Of a stretch of 64,000 nt of DNA, positions 60,682-64,000 are shown piece after piece. A model generated the notes under the pieces. The model was given only the letters and a program-made list of their open reading frames with translations. It searched no databases and had not been told where the DNA came from. This DNA comes from CAZYME01 sp964648115 (GTDB lineage: Bacteria; Pseudomonadota; Gammaproteobacteria; Legionellales; Legionellaceae). The position numbers and the translations under genes were made by a program. Location of the stretch: positions 1 to 64,000 of the forward strand of contig CAZYME010000002.1 of the NCBI GenBank assembly GCA_964648115.1, given 5' to 3'. Position 1 is the first letter of the stretch. Every line of letters begins with the position of its first letter.

Positions 60682-61494
60682 ATTTCACTAACCCAACGCT
60701 TGTTTCTCCTTTATCAAACATTAAACACTCAACACTTAGACCTGGTCAGAAAAGGCCAAATATTGACCTTTGCTTTGGGATTACCTTTTTTATTATTTTA
60801 TGATAGCTCAGCTTTTAATGAAATTATGCCTTATGGGCAATGGATTTGTAACTATTTTGCAATTTGGGTCTACCTTTGGATTTATTGTTTCGCTAATCAA
60901 AGAATAAGAAAATTAATGATCATTACCACCTTAGTCGGTTTAGGGATGGAAATTGGTGGTAGCGTGATCCTTAAACTTTATACCTATCGCCTAGAGAGAG
61001 TCCCCTTTTATGTCCCTTTTGGACATTCCATCTTATTTGTTATTGCAACGCTTATACGTAAGCAAAATATCGTTATTCAATATTCTGTTCAATTAAGCAA
61101 ATTACTTTTTACACTCACGCTATTATTGTGTTTATTTTCTTTGTTTGTTTTGAATGACATAGCAGGAGCAGCGTTTTATTTGATTTTTTTAGCGCTACTA
61201 AGAAGTAGTCAACATAAATTAAGCCATTTAATTAGTTTTTTTACCTGTTATTACGTTGAGTTAATTGGGACTCAAATGCATGTCTGGACGTGGTATAGCA
61301 CGTTTGGTAATCATCCAACTTGGCCCCATATTGCTAACCCTCCATGTGGTATTGGCGGGGCTTATGTTGCTTTACATTTAACTTCAGCAAATATTTACTA
61401 TTTTCTAAGAAGATTTAGACGACAACGAATCACTCCCCGTGAATGGTTACAAAGATTAGATCCCCGCTTTCGCGGGCAGATAAAGAGGGATTAA
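60682..61494 (+). CDS. Seven-helix membrane protein of unknown family, probable ATT start
   Basis: About seven hydrophobic segments from residue ~20 to ~250. Recognisable pieces are GLGMEIGGSVILKLYTYRLE, VPFYVPFGHSILFVI, and a conserved-looking WTWYSTFGNHPTWPHIANPP-CGIGGAY end. I cannot name the family. No ATG or GTG starts it well. A TTG at 60700 is possible, but GGAGAG with a 5-base spacer stands before an ATT at 60682 (then SLTQRLF), so an AUU start like that of infC is likely. The last residues DPRFRGQIKRD are encoded by a repeat fragment (CCCGCTTTCGCGGG). Confidence 0.6.
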   Translation: MSLTQRLFLLYQTLNTQHLDLVRKGQILTFALGLPFLLFYDSSAFNEIMPYGQWICNYFAIWVYLWIYCFANQRIRKLMIITTLVGLGMEIGGSVILKLYTYRLERVPFYVPFGHSILFVIATLIRKQNIVIQYSVQLSKLLFTLTLLLCLFSLFVLNDIAGAAFYLIFLALLRSSQHKLSHLISFFTCYYVELIGTQMHVWTWYSTFGNHPTWPHIANPPCGIGGAYVALHLTSANIYYFLRRFRRQRITPREWLQRLDPRFRGQIKRD

Positions 61495-61530
61495 AACAGC
61501 GAGCCGATCCGGGTAGCCAGGAAGATAATC

Positions 61531-61612
61531 GTCTTTGCGAGCGTAGCGGAATGCGGGGATCAAACCTGGGGCCGACCCCGCATTTCGCTTCGCCACTATA
61601 CGGGACGTGAGC
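61531..61612. repeat. Composite of family F and family C palindromes
   Basis: GTCTTTGCGAGCGTAGC (61531-61547) matches an arm of the sucA-sdhB palindrome, and AGCGGAATGCGGGG (61545-61558) pairs with CCCCGCATTTCGCT (61576-61589), with one mismatch. It fills the space between two convergent genes. Confidence 0.6.
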
Positions 61613-61620
61613 TATTGCAT

Positions 61621-63444
61621 TTAACCCCTTAAGGTTTCTAACTTTTTCATTACTACATTTTTAGTCATTGCAGCGCTAAATATATCTTCAATCTTCATAA
61701 AATCAGGCCACATGGTTTGCAAAGCTGCAAGGGTTTGGTAGCCAAGTACCATATTAGTTTCCAATAGTTTATCAATCAGCTTGCCAAAAAACATATTAGG
61801 CACCCAGTTATCAGACTTAATTGGTTGTATTGCCCCCTCTAACATCCGCTGGAATACGGCTTGGAAGGATTTATCAAACATTTTCGGAATAGGCATATTG
61901 CCATCAATAATACGATGATCGGCACTGACTGAAATGGGAAGCATGTCTTTTGGCTCGAAAGTTTTGGACACTGGGTTCCAAACAGGCTTGCGCTCTATAG
62001 CAAGCAGTGTAACTTTAACTGTCTCTTGCCTTCGCAATGGAGAGACCGCCTGAGAGTAGCCAGAAAATCCTATACCACTCACAGAAACAAATGAGTGCCC
62101 TGGGATAGGATACGGATAGGTATCGTGAGCATAATCATAGAGTAAGGCATCAAAGCTCTGCTTAAGATGAGGGTGTTTTTTCTCCATCTGCTCGCGTTTC
62201 TGATAGCAATAAACCATCATCTTCAGCGCCCGCCGGATTTTGCTTGATAGTTCCAATGCTGTTATTTGATGACAGTTTCTAAAAACAATATTCCCTATGT
62301 GACCACCGCACCCCGGCAATTTCACAACAATCGAAACATATGCATCTTCACTTTGATACATTTTTTTATGACTAAGGTAACAGCGTAAAGAGCCTTCCTC
62401 TGTTATCACTTCACTCACCACTTGCATCAGCAAAGTCGTTACCGTTTCTGGAGGATATTTTTTTTCAAAAAAATCAAGCGAGCTTACGTCGAGATTGAAT
62501 TGACCTACCATGTTAGGGTCGCCCGACTTATTCCATTGCGTCATAAAAATTTTTCTTGTCGGGCTCATTTCAGTTTCTGCGCTATGCTCATCGTATCGTG
62601 TGGTTTTTGCAATAAAATTCCGACTAATTTCCATTATTAATCGCCATTGTTCGGTCGGAATCATATTGATTTTTTTAAGCTGTTGCGTGTGCTTATCCTG
62701 CAATGATTGAATAAGCTTGTGCGTAGCAGGCTGGCCCAATAGCTTACTCAAGCCCAATAAATATTTAGGCTGCGACATGATGTTAGTCAACAAGCTTTCC
62801 TCAAGCTCGCCCAGCTTTTTTTGCAGAATAGCTTTCTCTGGTATACCAATTTCACGATATAAATCGGCTTCAAGCACATGACGATGCTCATCTGCAAGAA
62901 TAGTTGTAAAAACCTTTGGCGCAACCTTTTGCTCATCTAAACTTTGAAAGACTTCTTCAATCCATCCCTCAGCAACCAAATTCAGCATCATTAGGGCGAC
63001 TTTTGGGCACTCTTCATTACGGATATAATCACAGAGCGCCTCAATATTTTCATTGTATGCAGGCGGAGTGGCATAGGGAGCAGACAACATGTATGCGATT
63101 TTAATGAACACCATTCCATGAAAAATTTCGTCTAATAATTGCACGCGCATCTGTTGTTTAAATTGCGGCGTTGACATTTTATCTTCAAATTTTAAAGGGA
63201 TCTGGATGGCTAATACTTCTAATTGCGCTAATAAAGAAAAGGTATAGGTATAAAGTAGCTTGTCCTGTTTGACTTCAAAAGGCAAACCATCTTTAAACAG
63301 CTCGTGCATCCGCGCTTTAATGAGTTCTTTTTCTTCCTTGTTTATTTTATTCCAACCTTCAAGTATCCATTTTTCTGCACCCCATGAAGGGTTCAACAAC
63401 TCCCTAAGCTCATCCACAATCATCCCTATAAAAACCGAGTGCAT
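61621..63444 (-). CDS. Fusion of a diiron ferritin-like domain and an E2-type acyltransferase domain
   Basis: A 607-residue protein unlike common families. The N-terminal ~280 residues are helical and hold a full set of diiron ligands in ferritin-like order: E76; E106-x2-H109 (DEIFH); E159; E186-x2-H189 (DEHRH). The C-terminal part (~300-570) resembles the catalytic domain of 2-oxoacid dehydrogenase E2: HSFVSVSGIGFSG, VTLLAIERKPVW, then LPISVSADHRIIDG with H510 and D514 as in the HRxxDG active site. No lipoyl or E1/E3-binding domain is present, so lipoamide transfer is doubtful; CoA-dependent acyl transfer onto or from a substrate oxidised by the diiron half is one idea. The start ATG has a weak ribosome site. 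It is divergent from dam. Confidence 0.75.
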   Translation of the reverse strand: MHSVFIGMIVDELRELLNPSWGAEKWILEGWNKINKEEKELIKARMHELFKDGLPFEVKQDKLLYTYTFSLLAQLEVLAIQIPLKFEDKMSTPQFKQQMRVQLLDEIFHGMVFIKIAYMLSAPYATPPAYNENIEALCDYIRNEECPKVALMMLNLVAEGWIEEVFQSLDEQKVAPKVFTTILADEHRHVLEADLYREIGIPEKAILQKKLGELEESLLTNIMSQPKYLLGLSKLLGQPATHKLIQSLQDKHTQQLKKINMIPTEQWRLIMEISRNFIAKTTRYDEHSAETEMSPTRKIFMTQWNKSGDPNMVGQFNLDVSSLDFFEKKYPPETVTTLLMQVVSEVITEEGSLRCYLSHKKMYQSEDAYVSIVVKLPGCGGHIGNIVFRNCHQITALELSSKIRRALKMMVYCYQKREQMEKKHPHLKQSFDALLYDYAHDTYPYPIPGHSFVSVSGIGFSGYSQAVSPLRRQETVKVTLLAIERKPVWNPVSKTFEPKDMLPISVSADHRIIDGNMPIPKMFDKSFQAVFQRMLEGAIQPIKSDNWVPNMFFGKLIDKLLETNMVLGYQTLAALQTMWPDFMKIEDIFSAAMTKNVVMKKLETLRG

Positions 63445-63527
63445 GAATCATAACCATCGGGTATAGATAGCGTCAAGCATTACCACATTGTACAATATAG
63501 CAAAACAAACTCAGTGATGAAGCATCG

Positions 63528-64000
63528 ATGAGCAGAATTAAACCGTTCTTAAAATGGGCTGGTAACAAATATCGCTGTCTTGATAATATTCTGTCATCAC
63601 TACCGGCAGCAAAACGTTTAATCGAGCCATTTACAGGCTCAGCAGCAATTTTTATGAATATTGACTACCCTCGGTATTTATTGGCCGAAGATAACCATGA
63701 TCTCGTTACTTTATTTCACTGTTTACAACATGAGGGAGAATCGTTTATTACTTATTGTCAGCAATTTTTTAATTCTGCCAATAACTGTGCAACGGAATAC
63801 TACCATACAAGAGAGACGTTCAATAAGTGTAAAATACCGAGAGAGCGTGCTGCTATGTTCTTGTATTTAAACCGCCATGGCTATAATGGTTTATGTCGCT
63901 ACAACCAAAAAGGAATATACAATGTTCCCTTTGGGCGTTATAAAAAACCGTATTTTCCTCTTACAGAGATGCGATATTTTCATCAAAAGAGCCAACGCGC
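63528..64000 (+). CDS. dam: DNA adenine methylase Dam, 3' end beyond window
   Basis: The first ~157 residues of a GATC-specific N6-adenine methyltransferase. FLKWAGNKYR is motif I (AdoMet binding, FxGxG-type region with EPFTGSAAIF), and LNRHGYNGLCRYN is the highly conserved Dam segment that contacts DNA. The catalytic DPPY lies beyond the edge. ATG at 63528 starts MSRIKPF. The frame is open to the end of the window. It is divergent from the fusion gene with an 83-base gap. Confidence 0.85.
   Translation, partial: MSRIKPFLKWAGNKYRCLDNILSSLPAAKRLIEPFTGSAAIFMNIDYPRYLLAEDNHDLVTLFHCLQHEGESFITYCQQFFNSANNCATEYYHTRETFNKCKIPRERAAMFLYLNRHGYNGLCRYNQKGIYNVPFGRYKKPYFPLTEMRYFHQKSQR

Noticed and set aside
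61621..63444. Calling the gene a standard 2-oxoacid dehydrogenase E2 component
   Set aside because: No lipoyl domain, no peripheral subunit-binding domain, and the first half is a helical domain with diiron ligands; the genuine sucB is present at 42.3-43.5 kb.

Overview
The window reads as chromosome of a gammaproteobacterium. By eye it is moderately AT-rich and gene-dense. The gene set and its neighbours suggest the order Legionellales (Coxiella/Aquicella/Legionella relatives). The clues are an sdhCDAB-sucABCD operon, a tRNA-Gln next to prs, a polyhydroxybutyrate (PHB) locus, tandem aromatic amino acid transporters and a possible LvgA-like protein near sdh. The order-level placement is inference. 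No tools were run, and family names come from motifs read in the translations.

Layout. 0.3-5.3 kb: two c-di-GMP proteins (GGDEF-EAL and PAS-GAF-HD-GYP), a PH-domain membrane protein and DciA. 5.4-22.9 kb: a long leftward division and cell-wall cluster, in transcription order smc-zipA-murF-mraY-murD-ftsW-murC-murB-ddlB-ftsQ-ftsA-ftsZ-lpxC. No murG lies between ftsW and murC, and smc-zipA sits where murE and ftsI usually are. 23-27.4 kb: PHB synthesis (phaC convergent with phasin, phaR and phaB) plus an unrecognised protein. 27.4-34.2 kb: fatty acid desaturase, acyltransferase, ggt, coaD, lolB, tRNA-Gln and prs, with no ispE between lolB and tRNA-Gln. 34.3-39.3 kb: a small exported protein with a symmetric six-cysteine pattern, Fis, a DUF945 protein, an MFS transporter, an SseB-like protein and an RMF-like protein. 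39.5-49.8 kb: pdxH and the TCA-cycle operon sdhCDAB-sucABCD. 49.8-51.6 kb: small accessory genes, including a PIN-domain remnant. 51.8-56.4 kb: feoABC with a Fur-box-like site, zapE and an alpha/beta hydrolase. 56.5-60.6 kb: panB-panC behind a possible leader peptide, and two tandem HAAAP transporters. 60.7-64 kb: a membrane protein that probably starts at ATT, a diiron-ferritin/E2-acyltransferase fusion, and a dam gene cut by the window edge.

Intergenic DNA is unusually rich in short palindromes of at least seven families. Two are clearly MITE-like. One has two copies, each with 18-bp inverted ends and its own perfect 11-bp target duplication. The other has 19-bp inverted ends. Several palindromes sit inside operons (ddlB-ftsQ, ftsA-ftsZ, murF-mraY, sucA-sdhB). 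Some reach into or directly abut reading-frame ends.

The most novel item is the 607-residue fusion at 61.6-63.4 kb. It has a complete set of candidate diiron ligands (E76, E106/H109, E159, E186/H189) joined to an E2-type acyltransferase domain with an intact HRIIDG motif, and no lipoyl domain.
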